Shown here one piece after another: positions 45,333-53,062 of a stretch of DNA of 64,000 nt. The stretch comes from JBAXQQ01 sp037131695 (GTDB lineage Bacteria; Armatimonadota; Hebobacteria; CAIYQO01). The position numbers and the translations under genes were made by a program. Below the pieces are notes generated by a model. The model was not told the DNA's origin. It did not search any database and saw nothing but the letters and a program-made list of their open reading frames with translations. The stretch is taken from the NCBI GenBank assembly GCA_964638715.1, contig CAZWZF010000019.1, forward strand, positions 19,128 to 83,127, written 5' to 3'. How positions within the stretch are numbered: position 1 is the first letter of the stretch; the number at the start of each line of letters is the position of its first letter.

Positions 45333-47225
45333 ATGATAAAGTCCATTATGAAAATTAGTACAGCAGTACTTGTAATGAGTATCGCGGTGCTGACAACTGG
45401 CTGCTTTAATAAAAAGGTTGAAGAAAAGCCAGTCGAAGTTGGTGCGCCTGTATCATCAGTAAAGGTGCAGAGCAAGGATATTATTGAAACAGTTGAAATA
45501 TCCGGCACTTTAACCCCTACAACTGAAGTTAATGTTGGTACACGAAACGCTGGCAGAATATCGCAGATTTTAGTTCGCGAAGGCATGCCGGTAAAACGCG
45601 GTCAGTTAATGGCAACTTTAGAAAGCCAGGATGCTGAAGCGTTATTAAGATCCTCTCAGGCTGCAATAAAATCAGCTTACGCACGATTGGATTTAGCTAA
45701 AGCAGCCGCAAAGCAGCAGGAAACATCAACAGATAGCGGTATTCAAAGTGCTAAAGCTGCATTGTCATCTGCAACCGCCCGCTTAGAACAGGCAAAATCT
45801 GCCGCAAAACAACAGAAGACTGCAACTAACAGTGGTGTAAATAATGCACAGGCGGCATTAGAGGCTGCCAAAGCCCGTCTTGATCAGGCTATTGCGACAG
45901 CTACATCAACAGAGGCATCTTTAAAAGCTGCGGTAAAGTCTGCGGATGCTACTCTTTCTGCTGCGAATAGCAAGCTGAGTGCATTAAAAAGCGGTTCACG
46001 CACCCAGGAAAGAAAGCAGGCAGAGAATTCACTTATAGTTGCAAAAGCAAATATGTCTGATGCAGAGACATCATGTAATCGTTATAAAGAACTGTTTAAC
46101 CAGGGTGCAATAACCCGTGAAAGATTAGAGAAATATGAAACTGCGCTGAATATTGCAAAAGCACAATACGATTCTGCACAGCAGCAGTTATCACTGGTGC
46201 AGGAAGGCCCGCGCAAAGAAGATATTGAATCTGCCGAAGCTAATGTCCGTCAAGCCCAGGAAGGACTGGAAAGCGCAAATGCTAATTTGGGACAAATTAG
46301 TGTAGCTAAAGCAAATGTTGAAATAGCAAAAACCGGCGTTCGCCAAGCTGAAGCACAGTTGGAAACAGCGAAATCTGGAACTGATATTGATGAAATGAAA
46401 GATAAGGATATTCAGGCTGCACAAGCTGGTATTGAACAGGCTAAAGCTAACCTTGCATCTGCAAAGTCTGCAAGCCAGGTTAATATTATGCGTGATAGCG
46501 ATGTGTTGTCTGCTCAGGCTGCTATAGCTCAGGCAAAAGAACAGATCGTCACCGCACAAAATGCATTATCATACACAAAAATTATCGCACCGGTTGATGG
46601 TGTGGTATCAAAGAAAATGTCTGATGTAGGTCAGGCACTGGCAGCGAATATCTCTGTCTTTACTATTTCAACATCAGGTTCGTTATATTTCGAAGCTCCG
46701 GTATCTGAGTTGGACGCTACCAAGTTGAAAGCTGGCCAGCCGGTTAAAATTACTATCGATGCCATGCAGGGAGATAAGTCAAATCTGTATAACGACACCG
46801 GCAACACAGCAGTAACCTGCCAGGGAATTGTTGAACGGGTTGTTCCTGTTGTCGATGTAAAATCACGTAATTTTAACGTCAGGGTAACCCTGGATGCTAA
46901 AGCCAGCAAAGACAAAGCATTGTATCCGGGTATGTTTGCTACCGGTGTTGTTGTTACTTTTAATCATCCAAATTCTATTGTTGTACCGAAAGACGCAATT
47001 GTAGAAAGAGGCGGAAAACAATATGTATTCACTGTTTTGAAAAACCGCGCTGTAAAACGTATAGTAACTACTGGAATTATGGATAATGACGGTGACATGA
47101 TGATAAAGAGTGGCGTGGAAGTCGGTGAAGAAGTAATGGTCGAAGGCAACCAGACATTGAGTGATGGTGCATTAATTTCTGTCACACCTATGAAAGTGGA
47201 TGTGAGTTCTCCTAAAACAAAATAG
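45333..47225 (+). CDS. HlyD/MexA-type membrane-fusion lipoprotein with very long hairpin
   Basis: This is the periplasmic adaptor of the RND pump. Lipobox LTTGC puts the lipid on Cys24. A barrel-sandwich half (GRISQILVREGMPVKRGQLMATLES) leads into an alpha-hairpin of about 300 residues (roughly 100-410, usual about 100), rich in Ala, Gln and Lys, with tandem units such as SAKAALSSATARLEQAKSAA. It then returns to the lipoyl-like half (KIIAPVDGVVSKKMSDVG) and the beta-barrel and membrane-proximal domains. At 630 residues it is much longer than the usual 370-400. GGAGG lies five bases before the ATG at 45333, so the longer frame starting at 45306 is rejected. Confidence 0.88.
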   Translation: MIKSIMKISTAVLVMSIAVLTTGCFNKKVEEKPVEVGAPVSSVKVQSKDIIETVEISGTLTPTTEVNVGTRNAGRISQILVREGMPVKRGQLMATLESQDAEALLRSSQAAIKSAYARLDLAKAAAKQQETSTDSGIQSAKAALSSATARLEQAKSAAKQQKTATNSGVNNAQAALEAAKARLDQAIATATSTEASLKAAVKSADATLSAANSKLSALKSGSRTQERKQAENSLIVAKANMSDAETSCNRYKELFNQGAITRERLEKYETALNIAKAQYDSAQQQLSLVQEGPRKEDIESAEANVRQAQEGLESANANLGQISVAKANVEIAKTGVRQAEAQLETAKSGTDIDEMKDKDIQAAQAGIEQAKANLASAKSASQVNIMRDSDVLSAQAAIAQAKEQIVTAQNALSYTKIIAPVDGVVSKKMSDVGQALAANISVFTISTSGSLYFEAPVSELDATKLKAGQPVKITIDAMQGDKSNLYNDTGNTAVTCQGIVERVVPVVDVKSRNFNVRVTLDAKASKDKALYPGMFATGVVVTFNHPNSIVVPKDAIVERGGKQYVFTVLKNRAVKRIVTTGIMDNDGDMMIKSGVEVGEEVMVEGNQTLSDGALISVTPMKVDVSSPKTK

Positions 47226-47229
47226 TATT

Positions 47230-47256
47230 TTGGGTGCAGCACCATGCTGCACCCAA
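47230..47256 (+). other. Perfect 12-bp hairpin between adaptor and pump genes
   Basis: TTGGGTGCAGCA (47230-47241) pairs fully with TGCTGCACCCAA (47245-47256) across a 3-nt loop, four bases after the adaptor stop. No T-run follows, so it is not a usual terminator; it may set the ratio of adaptor to pump by mRNA stability. Confidence 0.6.
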
Positions 47257-47293
47257 GTAGAAATCCTCATTAAGAAAATAAGGATAATTTCAG

Positions 47294-50200
47294 ATGAATT
47301 TAACTAAATTAGCCATCAGTCGACCAGTTACCATTATGATGCTCATTCTCGCACTGGTAATTTTGGGCTGGCAATCGCGCAGCAAAATGGCTGTTGACCT
47401 TTATCCTAAAGTTGAAATACCCTACCTTTTCATATCTACTGTCTACCCGGGAACCGGTCCTGAAGAAGTAGAAACATTGGTAACCAAGCCGATTGAAGAT
47501 TCAATATCATCAATATCTGGCTTGAAAAAGCTGTCTTCAACCTCTTCAGAAGGCGTATCCAGCGTTCGGTTAGAGTTTGAAGTCGGCACTGATCTTGACG
47601 TGGTATCTGCTGATGTTCGCAGCAAATTGGATGCAGTGCGCGGTAAATTGCCAGACGACGCAAAAGCGCCGGTGGTAGTGAAACTGGACTTTGGTGCGAC
47701 TCCGGTTATTTCGCTGTCAGTTGGGTCAAAAGAACGTTCATCAAAAGAGATTCGTGAAACAACAGATGATGTAATTAAAGATAAATTGAGCCAGTTATCA
47801 GGAGTTGGCGCGGTTACTGTAAATGGCGGCGATATTCGCGAGGTAAAGGTAGCTGTTGATAGAAACAGGCTGGCCGCTAACGGTATCTCCATTTTGCAGG
47901 TTGTCAATGCCATCAAGTCAGAAAATCTTAATATTCCGTCGGGTTCTATCGAAGAATATACCCGTACATCTGCTGTGCGAGTAATGGGTGAGTTCACATC
48001 ACCTGACCAGATATATAATGTTCACATTGCAAACGCGATGGGCAACACTAACCTGAAAATAGGTGATGTTGCTACTATAACTGATGATGTAAAGAAAGCT
48101 ACCGTATACACCCGGGTAAACTTAAATCCCAGCGTTGCTATTACTATCCAGAAACAGTCGGATGGCAATACTGTTAAGGTGGTTGATCAGGTAAAAAAAG
48201 CTTTAGAAGATATGACTGGCAAACCTTACACCGAGGAAGGGAAAAAAGCTGCCAAAGCTGCCAAAGCCAAAGGAAAAGAATGGTCTACCGGCGTGCCGGC
48301 ATTGCTGCCTAATGATTATGAAATCAACATCTCGATGGATCAGTCGACATTCATCAAGGATACTCTTAACGATGTATACGCGTCGTTAACTGAAGGCGCG
48401 TTTTTGGCGGTTCTCATTGTTTTCCTGTTCCTGCATAGTTTGCGCGGTACCTTTATTGTAGCTCTTGCCATACCAACTTCCATGATTGCAACCTTCATGA
48501 TTATGAATGGACTTGGCTTTACGCTTAACATGATGTCAATGATGGGGTTATCGCTCTCGGTAGGTATTCTGGTTGACGACTCGATTGTGGTGCTGGAGAA
48601 TATCCACCGCCACTTAATGATGGGAGAGTCGCCGCATGACGCGGCACTGAATGGTCGTGCGGAAATCGGACTTGCCGCTATGGCAATCACCATGGTTGAT
48701 GTGGTGGTGTTCATACCTATCGCATTCATGGGCGGTATTGTTGGCCAGTTCTTCCGCCAGTTCGGTATTACCGTTGCTACCGCCACCTTGTTCTCATTAT
48801 TCATGTCATTTACCCTTACCCCCATGCTGGCATCCCGCTGGTTAAAGAGCAAGGATGAAGAAGAACTTGAGGAAGAAAAAGAAAGTGCAAAACCAGGACT
48901 ATTCAAGAAGTTTGTTAACGGTTGGGAAAGAATGTATGGAGCGATTGACCGCACATATAGAAAAGTTCTCGACTGGGCATTGGAACATCGTCCTGCTGTT
49001 ATTTCTATCGGAATTATGACGCTTCTTGCAAGTATTTCCACCGCGCTGGAAAAACCGTATCTTGAACAAATTGTTAAATTAGGGCCGGTTCTGCTGATTG
49101 CAGCAGCGATTGTCTGGCTGGTATGGTATGGTGTCAGTTCGCTTCACAGAGCATGGCGATGGTTGCTCAGCATATTCTTTGCTATACCAATTACAGTAAT
49201 ATTAATGGTTGGTATTCAAAAAGTTGCAGTATCATTATTCAAGGCTCCTGTAATATATATGACTGTTTGGGGATTGATGATTTCACTGGTTATTATCGCA
49301 ATTAATCTTTGCCGTAAAATTCCTGGAGATACCCGTGAAATGAGCGGTGGTGCAGTGAAACCAATGCTCTTTATCTTTACATTATGGACTCTCGTTTCTA
49401 TTTTTCCCGGCAAGTTTGGTTTTGAGTTCCAGCCGAAAGTTGACAGGCGTCAGTTGCAGATACTTATTGAACGCGAAGTTGGCGCGTCACTTGAAACGAC
49501 AAATAGAAATACATACCTGATTGAAGAAGCATTGACAGATAAAAATCAATATCCGGAAACTAAGACTGTATTTACTACTGTAGGTTCATCAAGCGGCAGT
49601 GTAATGTCATCTGGTTCTAACGGTGCAGACCAGGCGCAAATTGATGTGGAATTAAAGAATAACGATGATTATGGCATCGATACTTTCCAGAAGTTCTTTA
49701 TGAATATGGGTTTAATTAAGAAAAACTTCAGGTCAACTGACGAAGTCATTCGGCATATATCCAAGCAGTTCGAAAATATTCCTGGTGCCAAAATAAAAGT
49801 ACAGGAAACCGCTGGAATGGGTGGCGGCGGCGCGCCGATTACCATTGAAGTCAGCGGTATTAATACCCAGGCGGCACTGGTTGCGGCAGAACAAATCAAA
49901 CAGGTTGTTAAAGATACCCCCGGCACTTATGCGGTTGACCTTTCATGGCGTCAGGGGCGACCGGAGTTGCAGGCGTTAATCAATCGCGACCGCGCCGCGC
50001 AGTATGGCATCACTACCGCGCAGATATCCAGCGCATTGCGAACAAATATGGAAGGGGATTCAACCCTGAAATATCGTGAAAATGGCAAGGAATACGATAT
50101 CAGGATATCATTGCCGGAAAACCAGCGCAATAACACATCTCAACTTGCCAGTATGGTGGTCGGAACAAAAGCAAACGGAACTCCGGTGAGATTGTATGAA

Positions 50201-50965
50201 GTGGCACAGACAATCAACGCAACTGGACCAACAAAGATTGAGCGTGTCGACCGTTTGCGCGCTGTTACTGTTAACGGATACCTTTATAAAGGTTTCCAGT
50301 TAGGCAACGTGCAGGCAGATATTAAAGCCAAAGTGAAAGCTATGGAAGATGCGGGCACTATTAAGCTGAAAGGTGTTACTGTTGCCTGGGCTGGACAGGC
50401 GCGAAATATGGCTGATTCTGCCCAAAATATGTTTGAGGCATTTGGACTGGCTGTCGTGCTGGTATTCATGCTCATGGCGGCTTTGTTTGAATCACTGATA
50501 TCACCGCTGATTGTAATGCTGGCGGTACCGCAGGCGATGGCAGGTGGTTTATTCGGGTTAATTTTAACCGATAAATCCTTGAGTATCATTACGATGATCG
50601 GCTTTATCATGTTAATCAGCCTGGTGACGAAAAACGCCATTCTGTTGGTTGACTATACCAATACCCTTCGCCGCGACCATGGCATGGATAGAAAGAGCGC
50701 ATTAAAGCAGGCGGGTCCAACCCGGCTTCGTCCTATCCTTATGACCACTCTTGCCATGATATTCGGTATGATGCCAACGGCAGTTGCGTTGGCAAACGGT
50801 TCTGAAATGCGCCAGCCAATGGCAATCGTGGTAATCGGCGGTTTATTGCTGTCGATGTTCCTGACCCTGTTAATGGTTCCGGTATTCTACGATATCGTCG
50901 ATGAAATAGGCATGAAGTTCGCGAAATTGAAGCAGAAATTGCTTGAAATGTTGAAAGCAAAATAA
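47294..50965 (+). CDS. RND-family efflux pump with extra membrane segments
   Basis: This inner-membrane proton-driven exporter of the AcrB/MexB kind shows the N-terminal ISRPVTIMMLILALVILGW, pore-domain repeats (VYPGTGPEEVETLVTKPIED), GLSLSVGILVDDSIVVLENIHRHL with the proton-relay Asp pair in TM4, and the second half LMAALFESLISPLIVMLAVP. At 1223 residues it is longer than the normal 1030-1050: where TM7 should lead directly into the second pore domain, about 130 residues (near 578-705) holding about four hydrophobic stretches are inserted. No outer-membrane TolC-like gene follows; a terminator ends the operon. Substrate unknown. Confidence 0.9.
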   Translation: MNLTKLAISRPVTIMMLILALVILGWQSRSKMAVDLYPKVEIPYLFISTVYPGTGPEEVETLVTKPIEDSISSISGLKKLSSTSSEGVSSVRLEFEVGTDLDVVSADVRSKLDAVRGKLPDDAKAPVVVKLDFGATPVISLSVGSKERSSKEIRETTDDVIKDKLSQLSGVGAVTVNGGDIREVKVAVDRNRLAANGISILQVVNAIKSENLNIPSGSIEEYTRTSAVRVMGEFTSPDQIYNVHIANAMGNTNLKIGDVATITDDVKKATVYTRVNLNPSVAITIQKQSDGNTVKVVDQVKKALEDMTGKPYTEEGKKAAKAAKAKGKEWSTGVPALLPNDYEINISMDQSTFIKDTLNDVYASLTEGAFLAVLIVFLFLHSLRGTFIVALAIPTSMIATFMIMNGLGFTLNMMSMMGLSLSVGILVDDSIVVLENIHRHLMMGESPHDAALNGRAEIGLAAMAITMVDVVVFIPIAFMGGIVGQFFRQFGITVATATLFSLFMSFTLTPMLASRWLKSKDEEELEEEKESAKPGLFKKFVNGWERMYGAIDRTYRKVLDWALEHRPAVISIGIMTLLASISTALEKPYLEQIVKLGPVLLIAAAIVWLVWYGVSSLHRAWRWLLSIFFAIPITVILMVGIQKVAVSLFKAPVIYMTVWGLMISLVIIAINLCRKIPGDTREMSGGAVKPMLFIFTLWTLVSIFPGKFGFEFQPKVDRRQLQILIEREVGASLETTNRNTYLIEEALTDKNQYPETKTVFTTVGSSSGSVMSSGSNGADQAQIDVELKNNDDYGIDTFQKFFMNMGLIKKNFRSTDEVIRHISKQFENIPGAKIKVQETAGMGGGGAPITIEVSGINTQAALVAAEQIKQVVKDTPGTYAVDLSWRQGRPELQALINRDRAAQYGITTAQISSALRTNMEGDSTLKYRENGKEYDIRISLPENQRNNTSQLASMVVGTKANGTPVRLYEVAQTINATGPTKIERVDRLRAVTVNGYLYKGFQLGNVQADIKAKVKAMEDAGTIKLKGVTVAWAGQARNMADSAQNMFEAFGLAVVLVFMLMAALFESLISPLIVMLAVPQAMAGGLFGLILTDKSLSIITMIGFIMLISLVTKNAILLVDYTNTLRRDHGMDRKSALKQAGPTRLRPILMTTLAMIFGMMPTAVALANGSEMRQPMAIVVIGGLLLSMFLTLLMVPVFYDIVDEIGMKFAKLKQKLLEMLKAK

Positions 50966-50975
50966 GGCATAAATG

Positions 50976-51018
50976 AAAATCCTCTTCCTGATTTAACATC
51001 GGGAAGGGGATTTTTTTT
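50976..51018 (+). terminator. Intrinsic terminator of the efflux operon
   Basis: AAAATCCTCTTCCTGA (50976-50991) pairs with TCGGGAAGGGGATTTT (50999-51014), including two G-U pairs, 7-nt loop, followed by T8 (51011-51018). Confidence 0.88.
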
Positions 51019-51068
51019 GCATAAACAAATATTTTTTCACATTCTACAGCATCAGAACAGTATAATCC

Positions 51069-51097
51069 TTGACGTGATGGGTGATAATTTATAAAAT
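51069..51097 (+). promoter_or_regulatory. Promoter of tRNA-Leu
   Basis: TTGACG (51069-51074), 17-bp spacer, TAAAAT (51092-51097), with the tRNA 5' end nine bases further on. Confidence 0.7.
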
Positions 51098-51105
51098 AAG
51101 CACGT

Positions 51106-51191
51106 GCCCGGGTGGCGGAATGGCAGACGCAACGGACTTAAAATCCGTCGGTAGTAATACCGTGCGAGTTCGACTCTCGCCCCGGGCACCA
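51106..51191 (+). tRNA. tRNA-Leu (anticodon UAA)
   Basis: 86 nt including an encoded CCA (51189-51191). The acceptor GCCCGGG pairs with CCCGGGC, the anticodon loop reads CTTAAAA with anticodon TAA, the long variable arm (CGGTAGTAATACCG) marks a class II tRNA, and the T-arm has GTTCGACTC. A run of T follows directly and probably terminates it. Confidence 0.95.
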
Positions 51192-51656
51192 TTTTTTTGC
51201 CTGCTTTTTCTTCACTAATGATTCTTTCACTGGTTCAGTTGATTCCCGCATTAATGATTCCGTTGCCAAAGCGGTGGTGCCAATTACATGGCTGTTATCT
51301 TCCATTCGTTGTTTCAACAGATAAATGGCATATTTTCCCATCTGGCTTATACAAATCTGTAAGATCACGAATTAATATTGCTCCGTTGACCGCCATTTCA
51401 TCATTCATTTTCAGATTACTTTTTCGTGTCATTCGTGATAAAAGTATGAATCTGTTTTGTTGCACCAAATTTATATTTTATAGCTGTTCATGAAACTGAA
51501 TGTATTAATATTGAAAATAATTGAGAATGATGGAACCTTTTTGTCGTTTTATGCGACTATAAGACATTGATATCGACTTTGATGAATAAAATTGATAAAT
51601 TTGTATGATTCAAACATATATATATTTAAATTTTATAAATAATTTAAAAAATACTA
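51192..51656. other. Gene-free, AT-rich stretch after the tRNA
   Basis: I find no supported gene in these 465 bases. Reading frames on the minus strand that run into the tRNA antisense are artefacts. A dispersed word (TTCGTGTCATTCGTGATAAA, about 51424-51443) is present. The sequence downstream of a tRNA 3' end is a common integration site, but no matching att repeat or integrase is visible. Confidence 0.5.
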
Positions 51657-51685
51657 TTGACAATGAATATAATATTTTGTATTTT
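51657..51685 (+). promoter_or_regulatory. Promoter of the interrupted HEAT-like gene
   Basis: TTGACA (51657-51662), 17-bp spacer, TATTTT (51680-51685). An AGGTGG ribosome site and ATG at 51726 follow, giving a short frame that runs into the RAYT element. Confidence 0.55.
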
Positions 51686-51725
51686 AAACCAGTAACATTC
51701 ATTATGAGGGTAAAAGGTGGTTTCC

Positions 51726-51779
51726 ATGCGTCAGGTAAAATGTTCTATCAGTGAACTATTGGCTGTTATTTCAAATGGA
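51726..51779 (+). pseudogene. 5' fragment of interrupted HEAT-like gene
   Basis: Starting from ATG at 51726, 18 codons (MRQVKCSISELLAVISNG) with a promoter and ribosome site run into the left hairpin end of the RAYT element at 51780. The frame then continues only through element sequence to a stop before the transposase. It is probably the start of the gene whose tail lies at 52571-52901; both are in the same frame modulo 3. The link is inferred. Confidence 0.45.
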
Positions 51780-51821
51780 ATAAATAGGGACAGTCACCTA
51801 TTTATAAAATTCTATAAAATA

Positions 51822-51850
51822 TTGAAAAATAATAAATAAGTTTGTATAAT
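51822..51850 (+). promoter_or_regulatory. Promoter of the RAYT transposase, probably leaderless
   Basis: TTGAAA (51822-51827), 17-bp spacer, TATAAT (51845-51850), then six bases to the ATG at 51857, so the mRNA should start at or near the initiation codon. No ribosome site is present. Confidence 0.65.
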
Positions 51851-51856
51851 AATTTT

Positions 51857-52552
51857 ATGCCAAGGACCGCTCGAATTGTTATTCCTGATGTCAAGCATCA
51901 TGTAACACAGCGTGGAAATAATCGCGCTCAAGTATTCTTTGAAGATGCTGATTATCTGAAATATTTAGAATTGTTGGCTAAACATGCAGCCAAATACCAG
52001 GTGACAGTGCATGGATATTGTTTAATGCCAAATCATGTGCATATTGTTCTCACGCCACATCATGAAAAGGCTCTTGCTTTGGCAGTTGGCCGCACTAATT
52101 TCCGTTATACCCAGTATATAAATATGAGTAAAAATCGAAGTGGTCATCTTTGGCAGAACAGGTTTTTCTCATGTGCCCTTGATGATGAGCATTATTGGAC
52201 TGCACTTCGCTATGTTGAACGTAATCCAGTGCGTGCTCAAATGATTAATTCCGCAATTGATTACAGGTGGTCAAGTGCAAGTGCACATATTGCTGGAATT
52301 GATAATACTGGAATGTTAGATTTAGTTTCGTGGCAAAATGAAATTCCGGCAAATATATGGCGAGAACGATTATTTTCACCTGAAGAAGAAATGGAAATAA
52401 TGATGTTGCGAAATACTACTCATACTGGACGACCTCTTGGTAATGAGGAGTTTATAATTGAGTATGAATCAAAATTAGGTAAGCGTTTATCAGCATTACC
52501 AGTTGGAAGACCGAAAAAGAAGATTGATAAGATTGATAAGATCGATAAATAG
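51857..52552 (+). CDS. REP-associated tyrosine transposase (RAYT)
   Basis: This is a Y1/HUH single-strand transposase of the TnpA-REP group, 231 residues. MPRTARIVIPDVKHHVTQRGNN is the usual RAYT start; PNHVHIVLTP contains the HxH metal motif; the catalytic Tyr is expected in TALRYVERNPVRAQM, and WSSASAH follows as in relatives. The C-terminus is a lysine-rich tail encoded by a tandem GATTGATAAGATTGATAAG-type repeat. The enzyme nicks and moves hairpin-ended DNA of the type flanking it. ATG at 51857 is preferred over an in-frame TTG at 51842, which overlaps the -10 box. Confidence 0.93.
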   Translation: MPRTARIVIPDVKHHVTQRGNNRAQVFFEDADYLKYLELLAKHAAKYQVTVHGYCLMPNHVHIVLTPHHEKALALAVGRTNFRYTQYINMSKNRSGHLWQNRFFSCALDDEHYWTALRYVERNPVRAQMINSAIDYRWSSASAHIAGIDNTGMLDLVSWQNEIPANIWRERLFSPEEEMEIMMLRNTTHTGRPLGNEEFIIEYESKLGKRLSALPVGRPKKKIDKIDKIDK

Positions 52553-52570
52553 GTGACTGTCCCTATTTAT

Positions 52571-52901
52571 CCCTATTTATCCCAATGTTGCATTAAATGA
52601 TGAGATAGAATCAATACAAATCGATGCAATTCTGGCTTTGGCAAGACGAGGTGTTCCATATCCAATTGATCCATTAAAAAAAGCATTAATTGACTTACCC
52701 CCCTGGTCAGCAGAAGAAGCCATTGAAGCAATTGTATATCTTCAAGTTAAATCATGCATTCCTAATGTGATAGATGCCTTGATACATCCCAGAGTGCCTG
52801 TACGCATCCTCGCTCTTAGTGCCTTGTACCGATTAACAGGTTGTGACTTTGGTTGGGATTTGAAAAGTTGGCTTGATTGGGCAGATAAGCAACAATGGTA
52901 A
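52571..52901 (+). pseudogene. 3' fragment of interrupted HEAT-repeat-like gene
   Basis: An open frame without its own start runs from the right end of the RAYT element to TAA at 52899. It encodes about 110 residues of helical, HEAT-like sequence: ESIQIDAILALARRGVPYPI, ALIDLPPWSAEEAIEAIVYL, CIPNVIDALIHPRVPVRILALSAL and the end DLKSWLDWADKQQW. Frame and composition fit the tail of a gene broken by the element, with its start at 51726. A short ORF could start at the TTG at 52638, but no ribosome site supports expression. Confidence 0.6.
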
Positions 52902-52970
52902 TTATGACTATAGAAATAAGTTAAATCACGAATTACGTAGGCTCTTGTAAAACTTTGTGATAACATGGTG

Positions 52971-53011
52971 GTACAGACACCTTCCTGGCTTCGCCACTCG
53001 GTGTCAGTCCC
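52971..53011. repeat. REP-like hairpin
   Basis: ACAGACACC and GGTGTCAGT pair as outer arms with an inner TGGC-TTC-GCCA stem. The word ACAGWCACC resembles the GACAGTCACC of the nearby RAYT ends, so it may be a REP substrate of that or a related transposase. It lies past the end of the minus-strand gene at 53063. Confidence 0.5.
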
Positions 53012-53062
53012 TGAAAGTCATTCTTCCCATGCCATCCATATTTAATAGTCTGACTACTACAT

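Larger units (their letters stand above)
51780..52570 (+). mobile_element. RAYT element with perfect 26-bp hairpin ends
   Basis: The ends 51780-51805 and 52545-52570 are perfect inverted copies of each other. Each is itself a hairpin: ATAAATAGG and CCTATTTAT form a 9-bp stem around GACAGTCA. This is the structure that REP-associated tyrosine transposases recognise. The single gene inside is the transposase; its stop codon lies within the right end. Confidence 0.82.

Noticed and set aside
48340..49041. Long antisense open frame (233 codons) in the RND pump gene
   Set aside because: Shadow of a strongly supported coding sequence; no family features, no ribosome site.
51138..51368. Minus-strand frame of 76 codons containing WCPGRESNSHG
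   Set aside because: It reads through the tRNA-Leu on the antisense strand; this peptide word is a well-known artefact of translating tRNA antisense sequence.
51295..51408. Minus-strand frame of 37 codons (MNDEMAVNGAILIRDLTD...) after the tRNA
   Set aside because: Short, no ribosome site, no recognised family, in an AT-rich gap; not enough to call a gene.
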